From Corbicula japonica (Eukaryota > Mollusca > Bivalvia > Venerida > Cyrenidae), in assembly GCA_038501625.1 (NCBI GenBank), contig JAZAYU010000001.1:4030001-4094000 (forward strand): 64,000 nt of DNA, read 5' to 3'. Below the pieces are notes generated by a model. The model saw only the letters and a list, made by a program, of their open reading frames with translations. It ran no database searches and was not told the origin of the DNA. How positions within the stretch are numbered: position 1 is the stretch's first letter; every line of letters starts with the position of its first letter. This document shows, piece after piece, positions 37,232 to 49,811 of the stretch. A program made the position numbers and the translations under genes.

Positions 37232-37965
37232 TAAAAAACTTCAAAGTAAAAAATATATTATTGAGAATCACCAACCCTAACCCACACCCTCCCAAAGATT
37301 TAATTGCTGATAAGCTGTATTTATATTAACTGTCTGTCACATGATTACATGTATCTAGTTACCAACAACACACTATAGGTATGATGGTAAACACTTAGCT
37401 CAGAGACAAACTGTGTCATACGCTCAAAATATGATGAATATGTATCAACAAATACTTGCAGATGAAGTTAATATATTAAATGTTCAAAAAATAACAACGG
37501 TTTAAGTTTATTTTGTTAAAATACTTGTATGAAAAAGTGGCAGGACACAAAACTCTAGGAAATACCTAAGGTAGAGTTAAAGAGTTGTAATAAATGAATA
37601 TTTGTGTTAAGTTTGGACCAGTTCTAAGCATGGAAGTGAAGTAACTTAGAGAGTCTGAAGACTTTAACTTTATCCAAAAAAATTTAAATACTTAATTTAA
37701 AATGGTTAAAGTATTTAAAATAATGACAGACAGGACAGACCACAGAAATCATCAAACTGTAAACCAATGTTGGTAAAATAAGAAGGAATGTTTATTTTTC
37801 CATGCATTAAATCAGTGTATGCTCCAATTTTGATGAAATTATAAACTCTGTTCATTTTCACTCTTGAAACTTTCAGTTTAGTTGCTGAAAAACATTTACA
37901 CAATTTCCTGAATTGTCGGTCTTTGATTGAAACCAATCATCTCAACATAACATTTGCAAGGCTAA
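37232..37965. other. Intergenic DNA downstream of gene A
   Basis: AATAAA on the minus strand at 37791-37796 is a plausible polyadenylation signal for gene A, about 170 bp past its stop. No other feature. Confidence 0.5.
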
Positions 37966-39924
37966 CTAATCGTCTCCTATGGAAAATTCCTCGACAATAC
38001 ACCAACGTGGAATTTTCCCGATTACTAAAACTTCTTCTGTGCGCTGAGCAAATGAATTTGCTCTTCTGTTATTACCAAGATATCGCTGTCGCATAAAGGG
38101 GAGTGTCAGGTCAACAATCTTTGCCCGTGTCTGCGTCTGCAGTGCTTCAGCGTCCACTTTCACAATTGTTTTAGGAGAATAGTCTCCATGCTGTAATCCA
38201 ATTTCAGCGAAGTCAATAGCAGCCTCCATACTTGCGCAAGTAGAGATGTACCTACAATTTAACATTTAATTTATATTTAATGATGCTTAATGATTTAATT
38301 ATGCTGTGAAAATTATGCAATAAACACTGTAATTTATTAAGGATGTCTACTGCTCATCTGAACAAGATATCACCACAACCAATGAATGTTCCCCGGGGTA
38401 TTGTGGGACACAGGAATCATGCTAAATGTACCTAAATCAAAGGGGCCATAACTCAGTAATAAATTTGGTACACTGGTAGGGGAATAACTAGCTGATAATA
38501 TTAGTGAAGCTACATACAAATTTCATTGAATTATAACTAGATGTTGCTATTATGGTGCTATTTTATACTATAAATGGATAAAAAAGGGCAATTAAAGGCA
38601 CTGAACACAACAAACAAAATATTGTAGGCGGGGTTTGATTAAGCCTGAGTTGAGCACAACTCAATATTTACAAATATATAAGTATCCTGCTCATCAGCCT
38701 TCAATGGCTATATAATTATTGACAACAGCACTGACTGAATAATAAAGAAATTCAGAGGGGAAAAACGCCAATAATTCTGCCAAAATCATGTTGATGATGT
38801 GAAATTAAGAGAGGTAATATGTGCATCTACTCTTGTTATTGCTGCTTCCAGTACATTCTTATTGAACTCTTAACCCTTTCCTCCATATATATGCCTTTTT
38901 ACACGTGTGCAACCAGTGTAGATTCAGATCTGCACTGGTGGCCTTTTGGTCAGAAATAACCTAACGAATCATGAAGCGAACAACGCAGATCCTGCAGCAT
39001 CTGGATCTACACTGTTCGCCCTCACAATAAATGTGTGTCTATGGAGGAAAGGGTTAACTGGTGGTTTTTGAGAAATAACCCAGATACGAACAGTCCTGTA
39101 TCCTTTTCACAACCATAACATATTTAAAATTTTGACTTCTCAAAAACCTACCCTGATTTACTGGAGCACGCCTGAAACGTATTTAAACATATAAAAATAT
39201 AAGTAAATAGTATTTTTACACTATTAGTCCTTTGAATGCATCACATATTTTCTCTCAAACACCATATAGTTCAAAATTGTTTACATTTGACTTAGATAAT
39301 CTGATAAGGAAATTAGTAATTAATCCATTTTTAAGGGAAAAAAAATCTAATTACAGTGTTGCTGTTTCTTCATTATTTATTGACAAAGTAACAAAGTGGC
39401 TTCAAAACAGTTATCAATATTTTAGAAAATACATGTATCTACCTAGTAATTACTTAAAAATCACATTTTTTGCAATGTCATAAAAATTAATGACAGTTAA
39501 TTAGAATAATTGATTTACTGAATTTTCCATTACAGTTTTCCAGCAATAACCCAAATTTTACGATTCGGTTACGCCCATAACATAACAGAGCATTCAGATT
39601 TGGGATTTTAACAATCTATTCCTGATATGCATATATTAAATCAATAAGCGAACAATGCAGGTCCTGATCAGACAGTACATATTTGCCAGTTGATCTACAG
39701 TGGTCAACCATGCCGTAAGGCGTGTATATGAAGGAAAGGGTTAAGGGTGAATTATCATGAAATTGTCTAATTTATAAATACCTGGAAGACAACTTAGATC
39801 CATAAGCTACATGTTCTACGATGCTGACATCACTATACCAATCTTGTGCCCAAAGACCTCTGGAAGGATCTTCATCCGGTCTTAGTACCCGGTACAAATA
39901 CTCGTGACTGGTTCCAAGCGCCAT
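37966..39924 (-). CDS. Gene A: 142-residue ADP-ribosyltransferase-like protein, two coding exons
   Basis: Exon 1 is 39782-39924 (47 codons plus two bases; donor TTCCAG|GTATTT). Exon 2 is 37966-38251 (acceptor AAATTGTAG|G). The 1530-bp intron splits the codon for Arg48 (phase 2). Residues: LYRVLRPDEDP with Arg12, EHVAYGS with His38, RYISTCAS with Ser51-Thr52, IVKVD near 77-81, KIVDLT near 92-97, and EEVLVIGKIPRWCI with Glu121 seven residues before Ile-Pro. The order Arg, Ser-Thr, Glu with this Glu-to-Ile-Pro spacing resembles R-S-E ADP-ribosyltransferases; the fold and activity are inferred. No signal peptide or membrane segment, so probably cytosolic or nuclear. The start is supported by a 3' splice acceptor (TTTTCAG) 20 bases upstream of the ATG, implying a noncoding first exon. 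It is closest to gene D, about half identical by hand count. Confidence 0.85.
38870..39057. mobile_element. TTAA-flanked foldback MITE, copy 7 (in intron of gene A)
   Basis: TTAACCCTTTCCTCCATA on the left, ATGGAGGAAAGGGTTAA on the right. Shorter than the other copies because part of the left interior is deleted. Confidence 0.88.
39623..39744. mobile_element. Foldback MITE, copy 8, right half only
   Basis: Retains GCAGGTCCTGATCAGACAG and GAAGGAAAGGGTTAA. The left half is missing. It ends 37 bp before the gene A splice donor on the opposite side. Confidence 0.7.
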
Positions 39925-39944
39925 CCTCAATACCAAACTTCAAA

Positions 39945-41569
39945 CTGAAAATTTCAATGATAAAATCCAAATGATTGGTGTTTAAAGAAAAACTGCAATA
40001 GCTCTAGCATTTAAACACAAATGTGCCAGCTAATTTGGATCTACACTTTTTACCGAGGCAATAAAGGTGAATCTATAAAGATATATTTAACTTTAATGTT
40101 CTTAAAAAAGGGAAAAAAATAAATATGTTGTGCCCTTTTGTCTGACAAATTTATACAATATGAGATACTTGTAAAATTATGTTGGACTTTGAATTTCCTG
40201 GTTGCAGAAATGTGTGACTAAACTCAAAAAGATTTACCCATTTTAGCGTTTTTAATGATGCTTTGTCTTGTTAAGTTCTTGTGTTTGAAGGCAAATAGAA
40301 TTGAATGGAATTTGTAGGTCTAGCTTTTATTCTATACTTTCTTTACCTAATGATCCAAAGTAAAACAAAAAACATTAACAACTTCATTTTGCCATTAAAG
40401 AGATTTTGATCAATTTCATTTTAATCAATGACAGTTCAACTTGAAAACCCCTAAGAGTAACTGTAGCAAACTACTGTTTCAGCATTTCTTGAACTTACTG
40501 ATCACATTTTGCTGAAGGCCTGTCAATAAAAGCATTAATTTGACATGTAAATTAAGTCCGTGTAAGAACAAGTTATAACCAAGCATGCTCCCATTCGACT
40601 CCTTCAGCAGGACCCTTTATTTGAAACATAGGGATTGTCACTCTGACACTTGTAATCTAAAATAAAACTTGCAGCCCCTTGCCCAACAGTTTGTTGTAAA
40701 AATTAATGCATATAATTAGCAGAAAAGTTGTGAGCATTTAATATACAAAAATGTATCATACCTGAACAAATCCCATTAAACTGCATTTCCTGTTTAATCA
40801 TACTACACCAAACAACCAAGTTTTTACTTAAACAGCCATCCCTGTCACTTATAATGCAGATTTATGTCAAAATTGATAGGTTAATTACTGACACTAGACT
40901 GTTGACTTTGTGGCCTTGTTTTAATAGGTCAAAGGGCAAATGCCAGTTAGTCATGTTTACAACTGAAATAAATAGACATCAATGAAAGGTGATGACTTAT
41001 TATGTCTGATACTGTTATGATCTATTATGTACAGTTTAGTGTATATTATTAATAAGCATTCTCAAAATTAAATCAGTCTTGCACAGCACAGCTGAGCACC
41101 AATTTTATTTGTAATTTTTTAACTAGTAAACACTAACCAGCTTAACAGTTGAACTTATATTTGGTAAATCAATTCATTTACAGGGTACATCATTTCATGA
41201 TGCACAAGTACTGATTTAAAGAAATAAATATCCTTACAATTAAAAAAAACAATAATGAAATTCCATTGGACCAAATATAATTTTAACCACTACAATAGAA
41301 TCATGTTGGTAGATCATTAAATATCAGTAGAAAGTACTAGAAACTGAACCCTAACCAACATTAAAAATCTCTGTCAAAAAAGAAAAAAAACAACAACAAA
41401 TAAACAGTGAAATAGATGTATGTAAAACTGTAAAATGCAAGTTAATTTGCCAACAAAAACTGAGTAGTAATGTTTTTATGCCCTGCACATACTCAAATAT
41501 TACTGTTATTTATTTAGTTCAATTTATAATTTATTTTTTTGTAAATTTAGCAATCTTGTTATGCAGAAA
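39945..41569. other. Upstream region of gene A, no further gene seen
   Basis: A remnant of the TTAA MITE family (CCAGCTAATTTGGATCTACACT) is at about 40005-40085. No upstream noncoding exon of gene A could be placed. Confidence 0.45.
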
Positions 41570-43165
41570 CTAATAAATCAGCACCAACACAGTGACACTG
41601 GCCAGCCACATAAACCCTGGAACCGACACCAACACAGTGACACTGGTCAACCTCGCAAACAGTGGAACCTGCACAACACAGTGACACTGGCCAGCCACAC
41701 AAACCCCGGAATCAGCACCAGCACAGTGACACTGGCCAGCTTCATAAACCCTGGAACCGACACCAACACAGTGACACAGGTCAACCTCGCAAACAGTGGA
41801 ACCTGCACAACACAGTGACACTGGCCAGCCACACAAACCCCGGAATGAGCACCAGCACTGTGACACTGGCCAGCTTCACAAACCCTGGAACCGACACCAA
41901 CACAGTGACACAGGTCAACCTCGCAAACAGTGGAACCTGCACAACACAGTGACACTGGCCAGCCACACAAACCCTGGAATCAGCACCAGCACAGTGACAC
42001 TGGCCAGCTTCACAAACCCTGGAACCGACACCAACACAGTGACACAGGTCATCCTCGCAAACAGTGGAACCTGCACAACACAGTGACACTGGCCAGCCAC
42101 ACAAACCCTGGAATCAGCACCAGCACAGTGACACTGGCCAGCTTCAAAAACCCTGGAAATGGCACCAACACAGTGACACTGATCAACCTCGCAAACAGTA
42201 GAACCAGCACAACACAGTGACACTGGCCAGCCACAAAACCTAGAACTGGCACAACACAGTGACACTGGCCAGCCACACAAACCCTGGAACCAGCACAGCA
42301 CAGTGACACTGGCCAGCCACAAACCCTGGAACTGGCACAACACAGCAACACTGGTAAGCCACATAAACCCTGGAACCAGCACCAACACAGTCTCACTGGC
42401 TAGCCACAAACCCTGGAACCCGCACAACACAGTGACACTGGCCAGCCACACAAACCCTGGAACTGGCACAACACAGTGACGCTGGCCAGCCACACAAACC
42501 CTGGAACTGGCACAACACAGTGACACTGGCCATCCACAAGCCCTGGAACTGGCACAACACAGTGACACTCAGGCCAGCCACACAAACCCTGGAACCAGCA
42601 CAGCACAGTGACACTGGCTAGCCTCAAACCCTGAAACCAGCACAACACAGTGACACTGTACAAACCCTGGAACTCGCACCAACACAGTGACACTGGCCAG
42701 CCGCAAACCCTGGAACCGGCACAGCACAATGATACTGGCCAGCCACAAACCCTGGAACCGGCACAACACAGTAACACTTGCCAGTCACACAAACCCTGGA
42801 CCCAGCACAGCACAGTGACACTTGCTAGCCACAAACCCTTGAACTGGCACAACACAATGACATGGCCAGCTTCACAAACCCTGGAACAAGCACAGCACAG
42901 TGACAATGGCCAGCCAAAAACCCTGGAACTGGCACAACACAGTTACACTGGCCAGCCACAAACCCTGGAACCAGCACAGCACAGTGACACTGGCCAGCCA
43001 CAAATCCTGGAACCAGCACAACACAGTGACCTTGTCAGGCCAGACAAATCCTTGAAACAGCTCCAACACAGTGACCTTGTCAGGCCAGACAAACCCTTGA
43101 AACAGCTCCAACACAGTGACCTTGTCAGGCCAGACAAACCCTTGAAACAGCACTTACACTGACAT
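41570..43165. repeat. CACAGTGACACTGGCCAGCC minisatellite with 134-bp higher-order repeat
   Basis: The basic unit is 43-45 bp (CACAGTGACACTGGCCAGC...AAACCCTGGAAC). In 41600-42200 three unit types alternate to form a higher-order repeat: AGTGGAACCT recurs at 41661, 41795, 41929 and 42063, exactly 134 bp apart. From 42200 to 43010 the array is monomeric. At 43030-43150 there are three 45-bp units with CCTTGTCAGGCCAGACAAA. Long frames on both strands (up to 217 codons) only reflect the lack of stop codons in the unit. Degenerate copies trail to about 43770. Confidence 0.92.
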
Positions 43166-43770
43166 TTGCCATCTACATAAACATTTTAAACTAGCACCTA
43201 CACCTAACACACTGACATTGGTCAGCCACTCAAACCCTTGAAACAGCACCAACATCGTTATATTAGACAGTCATGCAAACCCTCGAACCAATCTCCTTCG
43301 CAGAGTTGTCGTTCCTTACATTCACTTTACATCTCTGCAAAAGGCTCAATGTCAAGATTTTTTACCAAATTCGACAGCCTTATTTTATACAGTCATAATT
43401 GTGAATTTGAAAGCTTGAGATAAACAAATGACTGAAATTTTCACTATCTTTCATTAAAACCGAAGAAACCCAAACTATTGTAAATGTAATTTGTGAACTA
43501 TTTCTTTAGGTAAAAGTAAAGTAGTTGAAAGTAGTCCCAGCCTATAACAGAGATGAATGTAATGAGCCAATAGTGTAAGAGAGTGCCCTCGAACTAGCAC
43601 CAACACAGTGACAATCACTTGAAACAGCAACTACATGGTGACCTTGGGCACTGCGCAAAACCTTGAAACAGCACCAGTATGCTGAAACTTGCCAGTTTAA
43701 CAAATTTGAAACGGCATCAACATGGTGACATTGGCCTGCTGCTCAAACCCCCAACAAAGCACTAACTGTA

Positions 43771-45050
43771 GCCCTCTTGAGCTTTTCTAGTTCCTTAATG
43801 TATAGTGGAATTTTATAAAACAGTGATGTTGTTACATTTCCTAAAGTTTATTCTTGTTATATGCAACTATTACTAAAAATTTCTAATAGCCTATTAAATG
43901 TACCGTACCCACTAACCAAGAACCTATCCCAAAACTAACTAACCTAAAATCTTAAACAAAACTTGATTTTAATTTGAATTTTCTTTTATACATTTTATCT
44001 AATGTAATATTAAATGAGGCAATTCTCAACTCCATGATAAGAAACTCAATTAATTATTTGTAAATCTTAATAAATCTTATTTCCCTTGCAAACCTGATAC
44101 TGAGTCTCATTAATGTCCATTGATAATTTTTAAGAAGAATTTCTCCAGGTAAATTTCTACTGCTGCTATCAGTGATACATACAAGAGTTTATTGCTTTCA
44201 GAGGCAAATGAGCTTAACAAATTAAATACAACATACCAAATTAATTTAAACCTATAACAGGTATAGTGTTACACAACACACTGACATTTGCCTGCAGTAT
44301 TTGCAGAGAGACTAAAGAAAGGATTATTACCATACCTCCAATAAAATACCACTATAAAAGATCACACCAGATGTAAATAACACCAAATTATTTACTGCAA
44401 CTTGTACCCACACATTTTACAACAAACCTAGTATCAGTTTTATTTCTCATTCAACAAATAGCTTTTACATAATTATAACTTCTAAAAATAAATGTATTTG
44501 AATTATCCAATCACATTAATGGAATTTATTCCAAATATTAAAAAACACAACACTTTCTTATACAAAAAACTACACTAATTGGATCTTATCAAAAATAACA
44601 ACAATAAGTGGATCCACCTGTGGAAGAAGATAACAGAACAGCCATTAATCTGGGACAGGGCAAATTAGCTGTAGCCCTTATCTTATGATTTATTACATGT
44701 ATTCAGCTTCATCTGAACAATTAAAATCTTTATCCTCTACAGCAATAAACTGTAATTGGCCAGTGACATTGAATGTATGACTTTGTGCTGGGTAAGTCCT
44801 TTATGTATAAGATATTCTCGCATACCAGATCAGGTCATCCGGTGAAAATTCACCCGTGTAGGAAATTTTGATTCTACACCCCCCATGTAGAATAAGTCAC
44901 GCGCCTTATATGATGTCATGACGTCTTATGCATTACGAATGAATGATGGAATGTCTCATATATCACTCTGCTACTATAAAAAAGTAGTGCAAAGAAAAAA
45001 TTACAGGAAAATACCCCAAAATGCGCAAAATAAATACGGTATGCAAGAAA
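43771..45050. other. Intergenic DNA, no gene seen
   Basis: AT-rich with no recognisable motif. Confidence 0.5.
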
Positions 45051-45334
45051 AAGTATCATTCACTTATGTTGGGTTAAGATCGCTTGATCCGGCCCTCGTG
45101 AAATATGCACTTAGGCTCTGCCTCGTTACTGCCCTTGTGCATATTTCACTCGGGCTGGATCACGCGATCTTTACCCAACACATGTGAATGATACTTATAG
45201 TCTATCAAGACATTTCTTTAAAAAAGATGGCTGCCCTTGTGCATATTTCACTCGGGCTGGATCACGCGATCTTTACCCAACACATGTGAATGATACTAAT
45301 AGTCTATCAAGACATTTCTTTAAATAAGATGGCT
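45051..45334. repeat. Inverted repeat fused to a 102-bp direct duplication
   Basis: 45051-45110 (AAGTATCATTCAC...GAAATATGCAC) pairs imperfectly with 45137-45196. The right arm plus its flank is then duplicated in tandem: GCCCTTGTGCATATTTCAC starts at 45131 and 45233, and the two 102-bp units differ at only about two bases in the part I compared. Confidence 0.8.
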
Positions 45335-46433
45335 GCACTCGCTGCGCTCGTTTTCGCTTGAAGTTCTATTTTTTAAAAAACGTCTTAATAGACTATAGAA
45401 GTTGCCCTACATTTGAAGCCATGTGCATGCACAGTTAAAAATAGATCAATTTATTCTTTTTATTGTAAAATAGAAAATAAAAAGGAGTTCTATTGAAATA
45501 AATCACAGAGGAATTTGAAATTTTATACCTTCTGATGGGCTACAAATGTAGGGCGACCTCTAAGCATTAAATGCCTATAAAATTTAATGCAGTTGTCTTA
45601 ACCTAAGCTTCAATTGCAAATAAATTAAGGAAATAATCTAGATTTCTATATATCTATTTTAAAAACTGTTGAATTGAGAAATTATCAAAGCTGTTGTGTA
45701 AGTAGTATTTGAAAGTTATGTGTTTGAACACCATTTTGCATGCAAACTTTAACTTAAAATTCTAACTTGAAAAGGGGATATAATTTGATCAAAATGGAAA
45801 TTAAGAGAATGTCTTTCCTAGACCGTACAAAATCAAGGAAATTAATGACTTTTCTGACCATGTATGAATATTTGTTTTTTCTGAAAAAAAAAAAATTTGA
45901 CATGTTAAAATTAATGTGCTATTGTTTAAATTGTAAACATATTTGAAGTGCTATGTAGTGATATGTCATATCTACTTATATCTATGTTCAGAAAGCAAAA
46001 TGTATATGTGCAAAAATAGCTTTGTATTGCTAACCTAATTTGAGAATAAATCTCCAACACGTTTTTAGGTCTATAGTACCAGTCTAATTTTACTAAAGAG
46101 CCGCACACTACACCATACTTTTAAGCGCTTTGGCTAACACATGAGGCGGGCAAAACGCACGTGTTAAATATCTCTGCTTATGCAAGTTACGGATATAACA
46201 TCATAATTTTGTTGTAATTTATACATGGCAAAATTCATCGGAGATGTAATTTAAATCATGTCTTAAAAGAAAATGTGAAGTTATGAAGAAAAATTCAAAA
46301 TCTACAAACCTGTTATTTACCGAGAAACTTAATCTGCAAATGGCGTTATTGAGTAAGGGGACTTAACTCGGTAAACTTTCGGTGCACGGTGTTGGACGTG
46401 GGAACCTTATACATGTTGATGGTTTAACCCTTT
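45335..46433. other. Intergenic DNA, no gene seen
   Basis: No open frame with a recognisable domain. Confidence 0.5.
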
Positions 46434-46675
46434 CCCTCATAGATACACATTTGTTATGTGGGCGAACAGTTTAGATCCAGATCAACCGGCACATCCGCAT
46501 GTGCCGGCTGATCTGGATCTAAACTGTTCGCTTTTTAATTCGTTAGGTTATAATACTGACAAAAAAGCGAACAGTGCAGATCCTGATCAAATGGCACAGT
46601 GAGATGTCCCGTATGATTTTGATCTACACTGGTCGCACAGGCGTAAAAAGGCGTATATATGGAGGAAAGGTTTAA
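46434..46675. mobile_element. TTAA-flanked foldback MITE, copy 9
   Basis: TTAACCCTTTCCCTCATA on the left, GGAGGAAAGGTTTAA on the right. An internal hairpin at about 46467-46530 is nearly perfect (AGTTTAGATCCAGATCA / TGATCTGGATCTAAACT). Confidence 0.88.
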
Positions 46676-49386
46676 CGTGAGTATATCCAATCAATGGACT
46701 TACAAGTTGAAAAGTCCATGTGTTTATGTCATCAAAGTTGTGTCATAAAGTAGACTAGTTCTACTTTAACGTGGTAAAACGTTTTTCATTGCATACGATT
46801 CCTGACAGTTCAAAGTCCAGCTCTTGAGCTCACCGGGCCGATAGCGTTTGGGCTTCAACGAAACCGTTTGTTTTTACCGAGACACCATTGTAAATATTGT
46901 GCGTCCTCAATGATTTTTACCTTGAACAATGTACGACAGTGCTCCAGAAGGAAGAAAAGATAGGCGTTCTACAATGATGATTTGACAAACTTTGATCTTA
47001 TTTTCCAGGTACATTTGTATAAATTATTATGTGGCGTTTTTTTTTTGTTTTTTTATAAATGCTATGCATCATAAAATTTCAAAAGTAGAAATAGGAGAAT
47101 ACAATTCCGCTTGTATTAACGTCCCAACCTTCTTTGCCAGATATTGGAATATTGGAAGTTATTACGGCTCTGAAAGGAACAGTGTCTATGTAATATATCT
47201 ATATCTACATGATGGAATAAATGTATTATGACAAACACAATGTAATGAAATATCGGTACATAAAAAGCTATACGAGCGTATATATATTGCACATATGTGT
47301 CTCGATTTGGCCATTTAAGGTCAGAGGACAGTAAATAGAAAAGCCTGTCGCGGATTGGACAATTTTGTCTAGGGACGATTCGGGCTAAATTTATTTTCAA
47401 AGATTCATTGGCCAAAACTATAGAGAATAGAAATAATTTTTTGATTTCAAAATTGTAAAATGACTTTAATTATATACTTAAAAATAAAAAAGATGATTTA
47501 AAACACTGTTTGAAAGTTGATTTGTGTCACTTTAAAGAAATTGGTACTTTCCTTATTTTGGGTTGAAGATTTGTTTACATTCTGGGGGTTGTTACTTTCG
47601 GTTTAAAATGCTGAGAGAATGAGTTGGTGAAAACCCTGATTTCTGGCCATTTTTGATTTGCCCAAGAGTGCCACTTTGCAAATCTGTTGTAGTTTTGGAA
47701 ATAGTCGTGTAAGCTAAATCACAGGAGGACCAAATCTTATAATGTAAGTCTATGGGAAACTATTTAGTGGTCTCATACCTAAATGTCTCTCGTTGTTCAC
47801 ATCATCAAACACAAATGTTGCTCATTCTTTTGCTAGGAAAAATATTATCTAGAATGGGTACCGTTAAGGAGAGGCAAACACGCTCATTGGCTGGGTAACG
47901 CGAACACTTTGAAGGAGTTCCTCTCACAAAAATAAGCTTTTTTCATACAAAAACCTTGGAAATATAAAATATAAACACTATTCTGATTAATGCTGCATAC
48001 AAACTCCTAAGATAAAACAATTGAATTTTACAGGTAAATTATTTGCAACAATTCACAATTACAGAATACTGGAGGTCATACATGTATGAGCAAAAGTAGC
48101 ATGTGCAAAGGCCGATCAGTTTGATCAATATTAAGTATTGGATGTATTTGGGGACTTAAAAATATCAAACTTTTTACCAATTTCTGCGTTTGCATACACA
48201 GTGCGCGTAGGAAATTTATATATAGAACACTTAAACTTTGATGGATTCATTTGTTTGAGAAATCCCGCAAATAGACGGAAAATTATAAAATGTTCACGTC
48301 AGACTTTAATTTTTATTTTTTTATTTTTTTTATTATGCAAGAAAAGTAAAGGAACACAAGGATTTTGTGATTGGACGAATTTATTAAAATCGAAGATCTT
48401 AGCAACTGCCAAGTGAAAACGTTAACAGCATAGCAACTATTCGATTAGATAAAGACTGTTTGACAACAATTGATGCTTTAATACTAGAAACACATCGCTA
48501 AGAATCCACAAGCGAATTTAGTCGAGGTGCACTCTGAAATTGACCTAGTTAACGTTTTAAATATAAATATAAAGTCGATACAAAAGATCAGAAAAAACTA
48601 TTTTGGAAAAAAACATAGCTAGATGTTCCGTTAGGAATGATCTTAAACGTCCACATTTACTTTTTGAAAGTCCAACCTGTGCTAATGACCACATGTAAAC
48701 AAAGACCGCATGTGCATAAAGACCACATTTTATTTGTAACTTCTTTATAGAACAAATACACCTACGAACAAAGACCACCTGCCTTCAAAGATCACGTTTG
48801 GGTTTTCACTAAAATCGATGTCTTTCATCATCTTCTAAAGTTTAATGTTCGGCCAGTGTACATCTCTCTATCAACATCTCAGTCAACGTAATAGGATAAA
48901 ATATAGAATGGCTACAATAAACATTTTATTAAGCTTATTACGGAAGCTAACTAAACATATTTCAGAAAAGTAGCTAGGTCTTTGTTCAAGGTCGTTTATC
49001 ATTTCCCTCGTGCTCATCAATTCAAGAAGAGACGAGCGATGTGACATATTAGCGATCTTCTTTTTGAGATTCATTTGTTTTAAAAAAATATGGTATAAAT
49101 GTGAACATACTAAACAAAGTCGTATACAACCTGTGTTTTAGTTCAGACTATCACATTTTAATACTAAACATTATTTCGCCGAGTTATTAAATTATTTCAT
49201 GTGGTAGATGACAGGTAAAACGAGGCTTAGATGGCCATTTAAATGGCCACTTAGATGACCTTCAACTCTCGTGAACGCTTTAATATGTATACTGAATGTG
49301 GCTTTATTGGATATTACTTATTGTCAACAGTTTCGATATTTGAAACAAATGTTTATAAATAAAGATTAGGTTAGCAGATTATTACA
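46676..49386. other. Intergenic DNA between MITE copy 9 and gene B
   Basis: Short frames at 46992-47231, 47116-47415 (opposite strand), 48138-48416 and 48557-48778 lack motifs and several overlap. AAAGACCACAT-type short repeats occur at 48680-48790. AATAAA for gene B lies at 49303-49308 on the minus strand. Confidence 0.45.
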
Positions 49387-49809
49387 TTAATTTATGTTTT
49401 CTATTTCAGTTATACATGACGAAGGAATCGTTCCTTTGATGACAACTTCGTCCCAGTGCGAGGAAAATTTGATTGCTTTCTTGTGTCCTTGTAGTTTGCT
49501 GTGGGCTCCCTTGGTTAAATCAACCATGGTCACCCCAGGATGTTTCTTCAGCTTTTCCACATCGATTGTGACGAGTGTTTTAGGTTTTGGATCTCCATGC
49601 TGTATTCCATGATTCGCAAAGCGTATAGCGGTATGCTTATGAGCACACGTGGAGATGTATTCCGATTTGCGTTTTAGTTTGGACCCATAGGCCACGTGAA
49701 TTTGTAAACTACACTTTCCGGAAGGGTTAGCAGCCCTCAGTCCTTTCGACGGATCCTCATTTGGTCGTAGAACTCGGTACAGATACTTGTAATTTATATC
49801 CTCTGACAT
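49387..49809 (-). CDS. Gene B: 140-residue ADP-ribosyltransferase-like protein, intronless coding region
   Basis: The start at 49809 is chosen because the longer frame (to 49875) runs into a polypyrimidine tract and acceptor (TTTTTATTTCAATCAACAG) two bases before this ATG, and because it gives the family length. Motifs: YLYRVLRPNEDP (Arg12), IHVAYGSK (His38), SEYISTCA (Ser53-Thr54, two residues later than in the paralogues), TLVTIDVEKL, TMVDLT and DEVVIKGTIPSSCI (Glu121). This is the most diverged of the four in the middle: the linker before YISTC is basic (KLKRKSE) and the segment around 100-115 is Lys-rich. It lies about 9.5 kb from gene A and 5.4 kb from gene C, on the same strand. A polyadenylation signal lies about 80 bp downstream. 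Function inferred as for gene A; no secretion signal. Confidence 0.85.
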   Translation of the reverse strand: MSEDINYKYLYRVLRPNEDPSKGLRAANPSGKCSLQIHVAYGSKLKRKSEYISTCAHKHTAIRFANHGIQHGDPKPKTLVTIDVEKLKKHPGVTMVDLTKGAHSKLQGHKKAIKFSSHWDEVVIKGTIPSSCITEIENIN

Positions 49810-49811
49810 AT

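Noticed and set aside
38252..38265. Methionine at 38265 as an independent start for gene A exon 2
   Set aside because: It lies before a good splice acceptor. Using it would drop Arg12 and His38, which the upstream exon supplies in phase.
41570..43160. Long open frames on both strands (up to 217 codons) with Cys-rich or His/Gln-rich repeats
   Set aside because: They translate a 43-45 bp minisatellite in several frames at once. The unit simply lacks stop codons, and the frames shift with unit length.
41570..43160. Possible CRISPR-like array (regular repeats)
   Set aside because: There are no unique spacers; units are contiguous and diverge gradually, in a eukaryotic genome.
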